Positions 26,295 to 34,032 of a stretch of DNA of 64,000 nt are shown here, piece after piece. Source of the DNA: Virgibacillus subterraneus (GTDB lineage Bacteria; Bacillota; Bacilli; Bacillales; Amphibacillaceae); contig NZ_FOEH01000005.1 of the NCBI RefSeq assembly GCF_900110695.1, positions 186,001-250,000 on the forward strand, in the 5' to 3' direction. Numbering within the stretch: the stretch's first letter is position 1; each line of letters starts with the position of its first letter. Both the position numbers and the translations under genes were made by a program. The notes beneath the pieces are model-generated. The model ran no database searches, had not been told where the DNA came from, and saw nothing but the letters and a program-made list of their open reading frames with translations.

Positions 26295-27203
26295 TTAATA
26301 CTGTTCACCGCTACAAACACCTTCTGTTGTAATGTCTGATGGAACTGAATTAGTTTCACCACTAAAGCCATTTGCTTCTAAAAGTTCCTTAACTGTTCCA
26401 TCTTCTTTTAGTTTAGCTAATGCTTCATTGTACGCTTCACGTAATGCATCACTATCTTTGTGGAATGCAGCAGCACCGTAACTTGGAATTCCTTCAATGT
26501 CTGGCTGTTCAAAGTCACTGACGAATTCAAGTTTATCATTTCCTGAGGATTCCAGTGCGCGTTTTACTGTCATTTCTGTACCAGTTGTTGCATCAGCGCG
26601 ACCTGAAGCTACAGCAGAGAATGTTCCAGGAATATCTGAAGCACTTTGAATTTGGTCTTCACTTACACCCTCACTCTTTACATATTCATGTTCTGTTGCA
26701 CCGGCCATAATTGATACGGTTGCGCCAGTTTCTGCGATATCTTCGTAACTGTGTAAGTCCATTGGGTTACCCTTCTGAACGACAAGTCCTTCCCCATATT
26801 GCATTTCTGGCTCACCGAAATCAGCATTTTCACAACGATCAGGGTTAATTGCCATACCCGCTGTAATAACATCGAACTTACCAGCGTTTAAGCCGGGAAT
26901 AAGTTGACTGAAATCTGCCAATTGAGCTTCCATCTCGTCAACACCAAGTTCTGCGAAAACAGCTTGAGCAATGTCAACAGCAGCCCCTTTTAATTCCCCG
27001 TCTTCCTGATATCCGTATGGTGCTTCGTTAGCAAAGCCAATTGTTACTTTGCCTTCATCTTGAAGCTTTGTTAACAAATTGCTTTCACCTTCAGTTTCGC
27101 CTGCGCTTTCTTCGCCGCCGTTACCACTTGTATCATCAGATCCGCAAGCAGCCAGCAACATAATTGAAATAATGAAGATTGAAGCTAATAATAGTTTTTT
27201 CAT
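26295..27203 (-). CDS. ehuB: ectoine/hydroxyectoine ABC transporter, substrate-binding lipoprotein
   Basis: This 302-aa binding protein is anchored outside the membrane by a lipid. Its signal peptide MKKLLLASIFIISIMLL is followed by the lipobox cysteine in LAACGSDD and a Gly/Glu-rich linker. The solute-binding part shows the EhuB hallmarks GFANEAPYGY, FSQLIPGLNAGKFDVITAGMAINPDRCENADFGEP and LHSYEDIAETGATV. In Sinorhizobium EhuB these regions form the ectoine site with aromatic residues. It is the first gene of the operon, with GGGAGGTCATTT before ATG. It would let the cell scavenge or recycle ectoines as osmoprotectants, in keeping with ectD nearby. Confidence 0.88.
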   Translation of the reverse strand: MKKLLLASIFIISIMLLAACGSDDTSGNGGEESAGETEGESNLLTKLQDEGKVTIGFANEAPYGYQEDGELKGAAVDIAQAVFAELGVDEMEAQLADFSQLIPGLNAGKFDVITAGMAINPDRCENADFGEPEMQYGEGLVVQKGNPMDLHSYEDIAETGATVSIMAGATEHEYVKSEGVSEDQIQSASDIPGTFSAVASGRADATTGTEMTVKRALESSGNDKLEFVSDFEQPDIEGIPSYGAAAFHKDSDALREAYNEALAKLKEDGTVKELLEANGFSGETNSVPSDITTEGVCSGEQY

Positions 27204-27637
27204 CTCTTAAATGACCTCCCTTTATAATTCTAAAATAACTAATAAATAAAGTAAAAAATGCATTTTTGGAAAATGCTAAGTCAATTTCTCTTTATTCTTA
27301 TGACTTTTTTACTAGAAATAGAGCAGCGGTAAACTGTTAAAATTGCATGAAAAGCTTGGGGGATTTCTTTTCAAAATAGTGATACTATAATATTATAGGG
27401 TATTATCCAATGGTTCAAACCTAGTATTTTTTGATAATTTGGAATAAACCTTCAAATAATACTGTTAATTACATGATGCTCGTATATACCAAAATATGCT
27501 TTCGTATAGATAATAATACTTTTATATACTCAATATTTGCTATATTTTCAGTAAATTACCGTTTTATTTAAGGATTTACAAACTGGTAGAAAACAAGATA
27601 CGATTAATAGTAATAATACTGTTATGGAGGCGATAAG
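27204..27637. promoter_or_regulatory. divergent control region between ehuB and the panE-like gene
   Basis: This gap has no gene. For ehuB (minus strand), TTGAAC at 27418-27413 and TATAAT at 27397-27392 are visible but only 15 nt apart, and the -10 lies in the palindrome TATAATATTATA. A GCATTTT/AAAATGC inverted repeat at 27260-27276 follows a TTGACT (27284-27279) and could be an operator. For the panE-like gene, TTTACA about 65 bp upstream with TACGAT 18 nt later is possible. All of these are weak. Confidence 0.4.
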
Positions 27638-28552
27638 GTGCATATTGTTGTATTGGGTGCAGGTGCTTTAGGTAGTTATTTTGGTTCTCGATGGGAAGAA
27701 GCTGGTGCAGATGTAACCTATTTGGTAAGGGAAAAAAGAGCAAAGCAGCTTCATGAGCAAGGGATGAAGGTTAATAGTACACAAGGTAATTATTCGGTTA
27801 GTGATCCCCGAGTCGTTACTGATGTACATAATATTGAAAATCCAGGCTTGGTCTTTGTAAGTGTAAAAGGTTATCATTTAACAGGAACTTTAGAAGACTT
27901 AAAAGTACTAGTAGATAAAGGTGCGTTCGTCTTACCCGTTTTAAACGGAATAGAACATATAAGTGTTTTGCAGGATTACCTTGGTGAGGAGTCGGTTATT
28001 GGTGGTCTTTCCTTTATCGTTGCTACATTGAATGACGATGGGCATGTAGAGCACTCAAGCGAATTTCACAAGCTGGTCTTTGGCCCATTGAATCCTAAGC
28101 AATCAGATATTTGTCAGCAATTACGGGAGCTTTCAAGTAAAGCGAAACTAGAGACAATTTACAGTGACTCTATTTTACAAGAGCTATGGAAAAAGTACCT
28201 ATTTATCAATGCTTTTTCTGGTATTACGACTGCAACAGACCTGCCCATTGGACCAGTTCGCGATAATAAGGATACACTTAAGGTAGCTGAGTTAATTTTA
28301 AACGAGATGCAGCAGTTGGCAAATAGCTACAATATTGAAATTACAGATGAAGACGTCGCTGGGGCAAAAAGCAATTTACAGAACTTTGGATATGATGCCA
28401 CATCGTCTATGCATCAGGATCGCCGCAAAGGGCAAACCCTTGAATTGGATCACCTGCATGGTGGGGCACTGCGGTTAGCGGAAGCGAAAGGACTGAAATT
28501 GCCTTTTACTGAAGCTGTTCACGGTATCATCAAGCCATTTGAAGGGGCATAA
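27638..28552 (+). CDS. panE: ketopantoate reductase family protein (ApbA/PanE)
   Basis: This 304-aa NADPH-dependent reductase has the N-terminal Rossmann motif VVLGAGALGSYFGSRW (Gly-x-Gly-x-x-Gly) and the C-terminal PanE helical domain containing KYLFINAFSGITTATDLPIGPVRD. It ends with SSMHQDRRKGQTLELDHLHGG, which carries the catalytic Lys-type and Glu/Asp positions of the family. Ketopantoate reductases make pantoate for coenzyme A. Many bacilli encode several paralogues acting on other 2-oxo acids, so panE is a family label. It starts with GTG after ATGGAGGCG. The GNAT gene follows with 4 bp between stop and start. Confidence 0.8.
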   Translation: MHIVVLGAGALGSYFGSRWEEAGADVTYLVREKRAKQLHEQGMKVNSTQGNYSVSDPRVVTDVHNIENPGLVFVSVKGYHLTGTLEDLKVLVDKGAFVLPVLNGIEHISVLQDYLGEESVIGGLSFIVATLNDDGHVEHSSEFHKLVFGPLNPKQSDICQQLRELSSKAKLETIYSDSILQELWKKYLFINAFSGITTATDLPIGPVRDNKDTLKVAELILNEMQQLANSYNIEITDEDVAGAKSNLQNFGYDATSSMHQDRRKGQTLELDHLHGGALRLAEAKGLKLPFTEAVHGIIKPFEGA

Positions 28553-28556
28553 GTTT

Positions 28557-28991
28557 ATGTATAAGCTAAGAGAGGTTAAGTATGAAGATTATGAAGCTAT
28601 TAACTTGTTAACTAATAATAAGGAAAATACGCATTTACATGACGATGTATCTTATATGGAGCAAGCTTTTTTTGACCGTATGTTAGTAGATGAATCTATT
28701 AGATGGTATGCCGTGGAAAAAGATGCGCATATCCGTGCCTTTGTATTATTTCAACTGGATGTATCTACTAAGGAAATTCACATTGATAGATTTACAATTG
28801 ATGCAGCATATAAAAACAAAGGCCTTAATGAACACTTATACAGCAAAGTTGAACGATTGGCAGAACGAAAGTCCTTTACAAAAATGAGAACAGAAATTTC
28901 CACAACTGAGTTGGATGTGTATGATTTTTTTGAAAGTAAAGGCTGGTTAAAGGCTGAAAATGGAAGTTATGTATTAACAATGAAAAAGTAG
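28557..28991 (+). CDS. GNAT family N-acetyltransferase
   Basis: This 144-aa protein has a GNAT fold. LREVKYEDYEAINLLT opens the domain. The central IDRFTIDAAYKNKGLNEHLYSKVERLAE segment replaces the usual R/Q-x-x-G-x-G/A acetyl-CoA loop in a diverged form (NKGLNE). VYDFFESKGW is the typical final strand region. ATG 28557 is chosen over TTG 28539 because GAAGGGGCA sits between them at good spacing. It is probably cotranscribed with the panE-like gene. Substrate unknown. Confidence 0.75.
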   Translation: MYKLREVKYEDYEAINLLTNNKENTHLHDDVSYMEQAFFDRMLVDESIRWYAVEKDAHIRAFVLFQLDVSTKEIHIDRFTIDAAYKNKGLNEHLYSKVERLAERKSFTKMRTEISTTELDVYDFFESKGWLKAENGSYVLTMKK

Positions 28992-29003
28992 AAGGTGTAT
29001 TTA

Positions 29004-29159
29004 ATGACGGTGTATATAATTATAGCAATTGCCATTATGTTGGCTGTTCTGGCTTTAACATTAATGGCTATATCGAAAGGTTATGATTACAAACATTCGA
29101 TTGACCCATTGCCCGATGATAAAAGTAAGTCAGAGGATGAAAAAGACCACAGGGGTTAG
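29004..29159 (+). CDS. ytzI: YtzI-like small membrane protein
   Basis: This 51-aa ORF begins ATG behind GAAGGTG. It has one N-terminal membrane helix (IIIAIAIMLAVLALTLMAI), then SKGYDYKHSIDPLPDD and an acidic tail. The helix plus SKGY...IDPLP pattern resembles the YtzI family of bacilli; this is from memory and was not searched. Its 3' end lies within the terminator hairpin that follows. It is probably the last gene of the transcript that starts with the panE-like gene. Function unknown. Confidence 0.6.
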   Translation: MTVYIIIAIAIMLAVLALTLMAISKGYDYKHSIDPLPDDKSKSEDEKDHRG

Positions 29160-29171
29160 TGTGGTCTTTTT
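29140..29171 (+). terminator. Rho-independent terminator after ytzI-like gene
   Basis: AAAAGACCACA / TGTGGTCTTTTT stem. Repeat R1 copy b begins at the very end of its T run. Confidence 0.9.
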
Positions 29172-29256
29172 GGCAGTAAGAAAGTATAAATACTTTCTTA
29201 CTGCATAAGCGCAACTAAGGCTTTCGCCATAAGGCTTGGCGATAAGCCAAGTTTTC
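29172..29256 (+). repeat. dispersed repeat R1, copy b
   Basis: GGCAGTAAGAAAGTAT-aa-ATACTTTCTTACTGC is a perfect hairpin at the left end, and CTTGGC-gataa-GCCAAG closes the right end. The last bases supply part of the stop codon of the converging dioxygenase gene. Confidence 0.9.
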
Positions 29257-30220
29257 AAATATCCAATGGTTTTAAGTTTGCCTCGATTTCTTCACGACGA
29301 TGTTCAAACAATGGTGGCAGTGCTAATGATTCTCCAAGATGATTCATATCTTCATCAGTAGCAAACCCGGGTCCATCAGTTGCTAATTCAAATAGAATAC
29401 CATTTGGTTCTCTGAAGTAAAGTGATTTGAAATAAAACCGATCCACTAAACCTGAGTTAGGCACGCGTGCTGCCTGTAAACGATCTCTCCATTGTGCTAA
29501 TTCTTCTTCATTATCTACACGAAATGCTACATGATGAACACTTCCTCGCCCAGGTCTTTCCTTAGGAAGGTCATTACGCACTTCTAAATGAACCTCAGCA
29601 CCTGTTCCGCCTTTACCAGTTTCAAATACAATAATGTCTTCATTACCTTTAAACGATGATGGGTAGCTTCCAGTTTGCTTAAAGGTTAATAATTCCGTCA
29701 GTACTTTAACAGTAGGTGCTGGGTCCTGGACGGTTAGTTTTGCAGGGCCAAGTCCAATAATACCTTTTTCAGCTGGCACGCTGCTATGGTCCCATACTCT
29801 ACCACCTTTTACTCCTTGGTTTGTTTCATCAGAGATAAGCGTCAATCGTTGTCCTTCTGGGTCTCGGAAATTAATAACATTCCGTTCCCCTTGTCTGGCA
29901 ATTCCGTCATGATCAACATTGTAATCGGACAGACGCTTTTGCCAAAATTCCAATGCGCTGTCGCTCGGGATGCGTAGTGCCGTTCCCGTAATGCTTCCTT
30001 TTCCCTGATAAGTTGTACCCGCATTGGGTATTTCAAAGAAGGTAAGGTCAGTGCCAGGATTACCTGCTTCATCTGCATAAAATAAATGATAGACAGACGG
30101 ATCATCCTGGTTAATAGTCTTTTTAACCAGTCTCATCCCTAGAACTTCTGTGTAAAAATGATAATTTTCCTTTGCCTTTGCTGTAATAGCTGATACATGG
30201 TGAATACCTTTTAATTCCAT
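29255..30220 (-). CDS. ring-cleaving dioxygenase of the MhqO/MhqA type
   Basis: This 321-aa protein is made of two glyoxalase/bleomycin-resistance (VOC) modules. The first is HHVSAITAKAKENYHFYTEVLGMRLVKKT and the second HHVAFRVDNEEELAQWRDRL. Metal ligands are the two His in HHV repeats and the Glu in LYFREPNGILFELATDGPGF. Bacillus relatives (MhqA, MhqE, MhqO) are induced by quinones and aromatic compounds and are thought to open hydroquinone or catechol rings. ATG follows GAGGAGTGAC. The TGA stop lies at the junction with repeat R1, so the natural C-terminus may have been altered slightly by the insertion. Confidence 0.88.
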   Translation of the reverse strand: MELKGIHHVSAITAKAKENYHFYTEVLGMRLVKKTINQDDPSVYHLFYADEAGNPGTDLTFFEIPNAGTTYQGKGSITGTALRIPSDSALEFWQKRLSDYNVDHDGIARQGERNVINFRDPEGQRLTLISDETNQGVKGGRVWDHSSVPAEKGIIGLGPAKLTVQDPAPTVKVLTELLTFKQTGSYPSSFKGNEDIIVFETGKGGTGAEVHLEVRNDLPKERPGRGSVHHVAFRVDNEEELAQWRDRLQAARVPNSGLVDRFYFKSLYFREPNGILFELATDGPGFATDEDMNHLGESLALPPLFEHRREEIEANLKPLDI

Positions 30221-30312
30221 TTTAAAGTCACTCCTCGTAAATCAGTATTTATTTTGAATTCAAGATATTTCTAGTATAATAAATTTTCTGTTCAGGTGTC
30301 CAGTTTATTGCC

Positions 30313-30882
30313 TCAGTTCTCACTTTGGTCATGTGATGGGCGAAGACCTTTTTTAAGTTGCCGAATGCTTAATCCGAAATCCATTTGCAGATGTGGATAA
30401 TCTTTAAACTTGCTCCAATCACCGCCCCATTCAAATCCTAATTGCTTAGCAATATCAGCGACCTCGAACCAGTCTGCTTTCCCATTTTTATTTCCATCGT
30501 AATTTATATCCCAAATAATTACGCCATCATTATTCCGTAATGCAAAATCAACAGCTAGGCCATAATTATGGTATGATTCGCCACCCTTCGCATATGTGAC
30601 GACATTTTCATCAGATGATCGACCCTGTTCATAAAGTTTATTCTGCCGTTTAATGGATCGTACTTTCTCTGTGATGACAACATTTATATCCTGCTGGGCA
30701 GATTTTTTAAGAAGTTGGCTGGTTTTTGTCGCGACAACCGGGTCCAGTTCTTCGGGTGGAGGTGTGTCTTCGTCAATTTCAATGTATCTGTTATTTTTTT
30801 GTTCATTATATATAATGATAAGTATCGTTAAAAATAAAATAATAAGTATCCATGTTGTTATATCTTTGCGATAGTGTTTCAA
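30313..30882 (-). CDS. M15 family D,D- or L,D-peptidase with a membrane anchor
   Basis: This 189-aa protein has an N-terminal membrane anchor (about 9-27, TTWILIILFLTILIIIY) and an extracellular M15 (VanY/CwlK-like) peptidase domain. The zinc signature SYHNYGLAVDF (S-x-H-x-x-G-x-A-x-D) and the C-terminal His in DYPHLQMDF are present, so the active site looks intact. It most resembles CwlK-type L-alanyl-D-glutamate peptidases that cut cell-wall peptides. TTG at 30882 is chosen because GAGGAG lies 9 nt upstream and the product starts just before the anchor. The longer reading to 30921 has no ribosome binding site. Confidence 0.85.
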   Translation of the reverse strand: MKHYRKDITTWILIILFLTILIIIYNEQKNNRYIEIDEDTPPPEELDPVVATKTSQLLKKSAQQDINVVITEKVRSIKRQNKLYEQGRSSDENVVTYAKGGESYHNYGLAVDFALRNNDGVIIWDINYDGNKNGKADWFEVADIAKQLGFEWGGDWSKFKDYPHLQMDFGLSIRQLKKGLRPSHDQSEN

Positions 30883-31023
30883 TTTGTCGGTCTCCTCAAA
30901 AGAAATAATACTTTTGGACAATTATAACATTTAAGGTAAGACATCAGCTGTCATCAGTATTAATAGTAACTATCTTGCAGTGTTGAAATTATCCCTTTAA
31001 AATAAGACGATAGGAGGGTTGCT

Positions 31024-31641
31024 ATGTATGTGCTGGTTAGCTTAATTGGTTACTTAATCGGATGTGTTCATGGTTCACAGGTAGTTAGTATATATAAAAA
31101 AGTGGATATCAAGAATAAAGGAGTAAAGAATTCCGGTGCCTCCAACACAACGATATTGCTGGGATGGAAATACGGGACATTAGTGGCACTTATTGATGTA
31201 TTTAAGGCTACATTATCGATATTATTAGTATTATATATTTTAAATGACCAAGGAATTACTGGAGAAACACAGACTTTACTTGTGTATATTAATGCTTTAT
31301 TTATCATTTTAGGTCATAATTATCCGATTACAATGAAGTTCAGTGGCGGGAAAGGAACAGCCTCATTAGTTGGGGTGCTGCTGGCAATTGACTGGAAGGT
31401 GGCTGTTATTGGTATAGGCATCCTACTTTTATTTACACTGACTACAGATTATTTAGTTGTTGGTGTTCTGTTTATGTATTTCTCATTTTTGGTGACGACC
31501 TATTTCTTCTTTGGAATCGAACCAACCATGGTAGTTGTACTATTATCTATTATAAGTATTATGAAACATATGGAAAATTATAAGCGTATATTATATAAAG
31601 AAGAAACTAAACTATCAAGTATGTTTAAAAAAGAATCATAG
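31024..31641 (+). CDS. PlsY-like glycerol-3-phosphate acyltransferase paralogue
   Basis: This 205-aa membrane protein has at least five hydrophobic segments. It keeps the PlsY landmarks: GSQVVSIYKKVDIKNKGVKNSGASNTTILLGWKYG corresponds to the canonical GSGN-x-GATN loop, and GHNYPITMKFSGGKGTASLVG to the GGKGVAT phosphate loop. Deviations such as NSGASN suggest a diverged paralogue rather than the housekeeping PlsY. PlsY transfers acyl groups from acyl phosphate to glycerol-3-phosphate. ATG follows AGGAGGGTTGCT. The DUF456 gene follows after 13 bp. Confidence 0.78.
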   Translation: MYVLVSLIGYLIGCVHGSQVVSIYKKVDIKNKGVKNSGASNTTILLGWKYGTLVALIDVFKATLSILLVLYILNDQGITGETQTLLVYINALFIILGHNYPITMKFSGGKGTASLVGVLLAIDWKVAVIGIGILLLFTLTTDYLVVGVLFMYFSFLVTTYFFFGIEPTMVVVLLSIISIMKHMENYKRILYKEETKLSSMFKKES

Positions 31642-31654
31642 ACGGAGGAATTAA

Positions 31655-32140
31655 ATGCTGGATATCATAATATGGATTGTCATTGCAGCTTTATTCATCT
31701 TAAGTTTTGCAGGAATTATTTTTCCAATCATTCCATCACCATTAGTCTTGTGGGTTGGTTTTTTACTATATCATTTTGTGATAAGTGCGGGTGAATTAAC
31801 TTTAACATTTTGGATAGCGATGGTTATTTTAACGGTACTATTGATTGTATCGGATATTGTCGCAAATAGTTATTTTGTAAAAAAATTCGGCGGCAGCAAG
31901 TGGGGAGAACGTGGTGCAGCAGTAGCTGTTATTGTAGGCTCGTTTATTATCCCTCCATTCGGCATACTGATTGTACCATTTATAGTTGTTCTGTTGATTG
32001 AAATGGTACAGAAAAAATCATCACAGGAAGCACTGTATGCATCAATTGGCTCGTTAATCGGATTTCTTGGAGGAGCTGTAGCGAAAGTAGTCATTCAAGT
32101 TATCATGATCGTTTGGTTCATAGTCGTCGTCGTAATATAA
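31655..32140 (+). CDS. DUF456 membrane protein
   Basis: This 161-aa protein consists almost wholly of hydrophobic segments, with the DUF456 hallmarks FAGIIFPIIPSPLVLWVGFLLYHF near the N-terminus, NSYFVKKFGGSKWGERGAAVAVIVGSFIIPPFGILIVPF in the middle, and a final GSLIGFLGGAVAKVVIQVIMI helix. The repeated glycine-rich half-domains are typical. The family function is unknown. It lies between the PlsY-like gene and pdxK with short gaps, so the three are likely in one transcript. Confidence 0.85.
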   Translation: MLDIIIWIVIAALFILSFAGIIFPIIPSPLVLWVGFLLYHFVISAGELTLTFWIAMVILTVLLIVSDIVANSYFVKKFGGSKWGERGAAVAVIVGSFIIPPFGILIVPFIVVLLIEMVQKKSSQEALYASIGSLIGFLGGAVAKVVIQVIMIVWFIVVVVI

Positions 32141-32160
32141 TGCAGAAGGGATTTTTAACA

Positions 32161-32985
32161 ATGAGCAAACCACCACGAGTTATAACAATCGCAGGATCTG
32201 CAGCTGGAGGAAGTGCTGGAATTCAGGCTGATTTAAAGACATTTCAGGAATTGGATGTATATGGGATGAGTGTCGTCACAGCGATTGTTGCAAGGCACCC
32301 TGAAACGAATAAGAATGTGCATCCGCAATCACTTGAGGCAATTGAAGCGCAATTTGCAACAGCAGTTAAGCAAGTTGGCCTGGATGCAATAAAGACCGGG
32401 ATGTTATTTTCAAAAGAGGTAATAGATAACGTTGCTGGACTTATCGATGGAGCAAGTATAAATACGTTGGTGATTGATCCGGTAATGGTCGGAAAGCTTG
32501 ATTCGAAACTGCTGGAAGACGATGCAATCGATTCATTAAAGACAAAGCTATTACCGAATGCTACTATTATTACGCCAAACATGCCGGAAGCTTCTTACCT
32601 ATTGGATGGACGCGAGATTAAGCATGTTGCAGATTTAAAACAGGCGGCCATCGATTTGCATGAATTGGGTCCACGATATGTATTGGTTAAAGGTGGAAGG
32701 TTGGAAGGTCCAGCGGTTGATGTGCTGTACGACGGTGAAACACTTGCGACCTTTGAGGCCCCGCGAATCGATACAGTAAACACAAGTGGGGCAGGATGTA
32801 CATACTCTGCAGCAATTACTGCATATATTGCCAACGGATATTCAGTATTAGAGGCAGTTCGTTCCGCAAAAAGTTTCGTAACAAATGCAATAGAATATGG
32901 ATTTTCATATACAGAATTGGTTGGCCCTACTTATCACGCGGCAACTCGTGAACATGGTGAAGCTCACAAAATTAAAGTAAATTAA
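32161..32985 (+). CDS. pdxK: pyridoxine/pyridoxal kinase (PdxK of the ThiD family)
   Basis: This 274-aa ribokinase-fold enzyme phosphorylates B6 vitamers and feeds PLP-dependent enzymes such as HisC here. It begins with VITIAGSAAGGSAGIQADLKTFQELDVYGMSVVTAIVA, has VIDPVMVGK and ITPNMPEA, and carries the NTSGAGCTYSAAITAYIANG anion hole with the catalytic Cys typical of the Gram-positive PdxK-type ThiD proteins. ATG 32161 follows AGAAGGGA. Longer readings run into the DUF456 gene. HMP kinase activity (ThiD) is the alternative. Confidence 0.87.
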   Translation: MSKPPRVITIAGSAAGGSAGIQADLKTFQELDVYGMSVVTAIVARHPETNKNVHPQSLEAIEAQFATAVKQVGLDAIKTGMLFSKEVIDNVAGLIDGASINTLVIDPVMVGKLDSKLLEDDAIDSLKTKLLPNATIITPNMPEASYLLDGREIKHVADLKQAAIDLHELGPRYVLVKGGRLEGPAVDVLYDGETLATFEAPRIDTVNTSGAGCTYSAAITAYIANGYSVLEAVRSAKSFVTNAIEYGFSYTELVGPTYHAATREHGEAHKIKVN

Positions 32986-33007
32986 ATTAATGGGAGGAGA
33001 ATAATTA

Positions 33008-33559
33008 ATGGGGAAGCGAGCATTAATTAACATTGATTACACGGTCGATTTTGTTGCAGATGATGGCATGTTAACTTGTGGTGAACCAGGGCAAGCCATT
33101 GAAGGGGAAATTGTTTCGTTAACAGAAGAGTTCATTAGTGCAGGGGAATATGTGGTGTTTGCAGTTGATGCACACGAGGAAGGCGATACGAATCACCCGG
33201 AATCGCAATTATTTCCACCGCACAATATTATGGGGACTGAAGGTAGACAGCTTTTTGGGGAATTAGCTTCTGTATATGAAGCCAATAAGCTGGCTGGAAA
33301 TGTTTATTATTATGATAAAACGCGGTACAGTGCGTTTGTGGGAACGGATTTGGAATTGAGATTACGTGAACGTGAAATTGACGAACTTCACCTTGTTGGT
33401 GTTTGTACCGATATTTGTGTGTTGCATACCGCTGTTGATGCGTATAATAAAGGATTTAAAATTGTCGTACATAAAGATGCTGTAGCGAGCTTTAACGTTG
33501 CCGGCCATGAATGGGCACTAGGACACTTCACAAACACATTAGGTGCAAAAGTAATATAG
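33008..33559 (+). CDS. pncA: nicotinamidase
   Basis: This 183-aa isochorismatase-fold cysteine hydrolase turns nicotinamide into nicotinate for NAD salvage. It matches B. subtilis PncA (YueJ) along its whole length. The catalytic triad is Asp9 (NIDYTVDF), Lys in YYDKTRYSAFVGTDLELRLRER, and Cys in LVGVCTDICVLHTAVDAYNKGF. Metal-site residues occur in VDAHEEGDTNHPES. ATG follows GGGAGGAGAATAATTA. It is the last gene before the proS T-box region. Confidence 0.94.
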   Translation: MGKRALINIDYTVDFVADDGMLTCGEPGQAIEGEIVSLTEEFISAGEYVVFAVDAHEEGDTNHPESQLFPPHNIMGTEGRQLFGELASVYEANKLAGNVYYYDKTRYSAFVGTDLELRLREREIDELHLVGVCTDICVLHTAVDAYNKGFKIVVHKDAVASFNVAGHEWALGHFTNTLGAKVI

Positions 33560-33585
33560 TATTGAGGAGAAGCTAAGGGGAGCCA

Positions 33586-33640
33586 AGCCTTAATGGCGGT
33601 AACTTAACTGCAATGGTAAGGCTTGACTTTGCCTTAACAT
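33586..33640 (-). repeat. degraded R1 fragment
   Basis: GCCAAGCCTTAATGGCG and AAGGCTTGACTTTGCCTTAA resemble the right half of R1 on the opposite strand and a partial second copy. This could also act as the pncA terminator, since GGCTT/AAGCC pairs. Confidence 0.4.
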
Positions 33641-33663
33641 CCCTATATATTTGAAAATATAAT
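33634..33663 (+). promoter_or_regulatory. probable SigA promoter of the proS T-box transcript
   Basis: TTAACA (33634-33639), 18 nt, then TATAAT (33658-33663), just before the first conserved T-box purines. Confidence 0.5.
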
Positions 33664-33669
33664 AGAGGA

Positions 33670-33905
33670 AACGTTGATGAGGATTAGTACAATTTGAATG
33701 TCTTTCACAGAGAGGGAATGGTAGCTGGGAATTTCCAAAGACACAAATTGGAACCTGCCTTTGAGTTCGCTATTCATACGGCTTGTGCTGTAGAATACGC
33801 GCGGTCCATGACCGTTATCATGCCAAGTGTGCAAGATTTTATATCTTGTGAACAAGGGTGGTACCACCAAACCTCGGTCCCTTTTATAGGACGGAGGATT
33901 TTTTT
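33670..33905 (+). promoter_or_regulatory. T-box riboswitch of proS
   Basis: This tRNA-sensing leader contains the conserved AAGGGTGGTACCACC T-box (33851-33866), followed by a terminator hairpin CCTCGGTCC / GGACGGAGG with T7. A stem I region at about 33675-33790 carries GAACCTGCC, and CCT at 33754-33756 is a proline codon placed where the specifier is expected. Uncharged tRNA-Pro would favour the antiterminator and raise proS expression. Specifier assignment by eye is the least certain part. Confidence 0.88.
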
Positions 33906-33995
33906 AGCAGTTAAGAAACTATAATTACTTTCTTGCTGCATAAGTGCGCAACTAAGGCTCTCGCCATTAAGGCTTGGCGATAAGCCAAGTTTTCT
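33906..33995 (+). repeat. dispersed repeat R1, copy c, within the proS leader
   Basis: It starts immediately after the T7 of the T-box terminator with AGCAGTTAAGAAACTATAATT and closes with CTTGGC-gataa-GCCAAGTTTTCT. It therefore lies downstream of the riboswitch and upstream of the proS ribosome binding site, inside the transcript. Confidence 0.9.
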
Positions 33996-34032
33996 AATAT
34001 ACAAAAAAATTTAAAAGAAAAGGGTGTTAAAG

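Noticed and set aside
24038-27203. Glutamine or histidine importer instead of Ehu
   Set aside because: Permeases and ATPase alone would allow it, but the binding protein has EhuB-specific stretches (GFANEAPY, INPDRCENADFGEP). The alternative is kept only as a lower-probability option.
33694-33924. 76-codon ORF within the proS leader
   Set aside because: It overlaps the T-box and its terminator, whose RNA motifs explain the conservation better.
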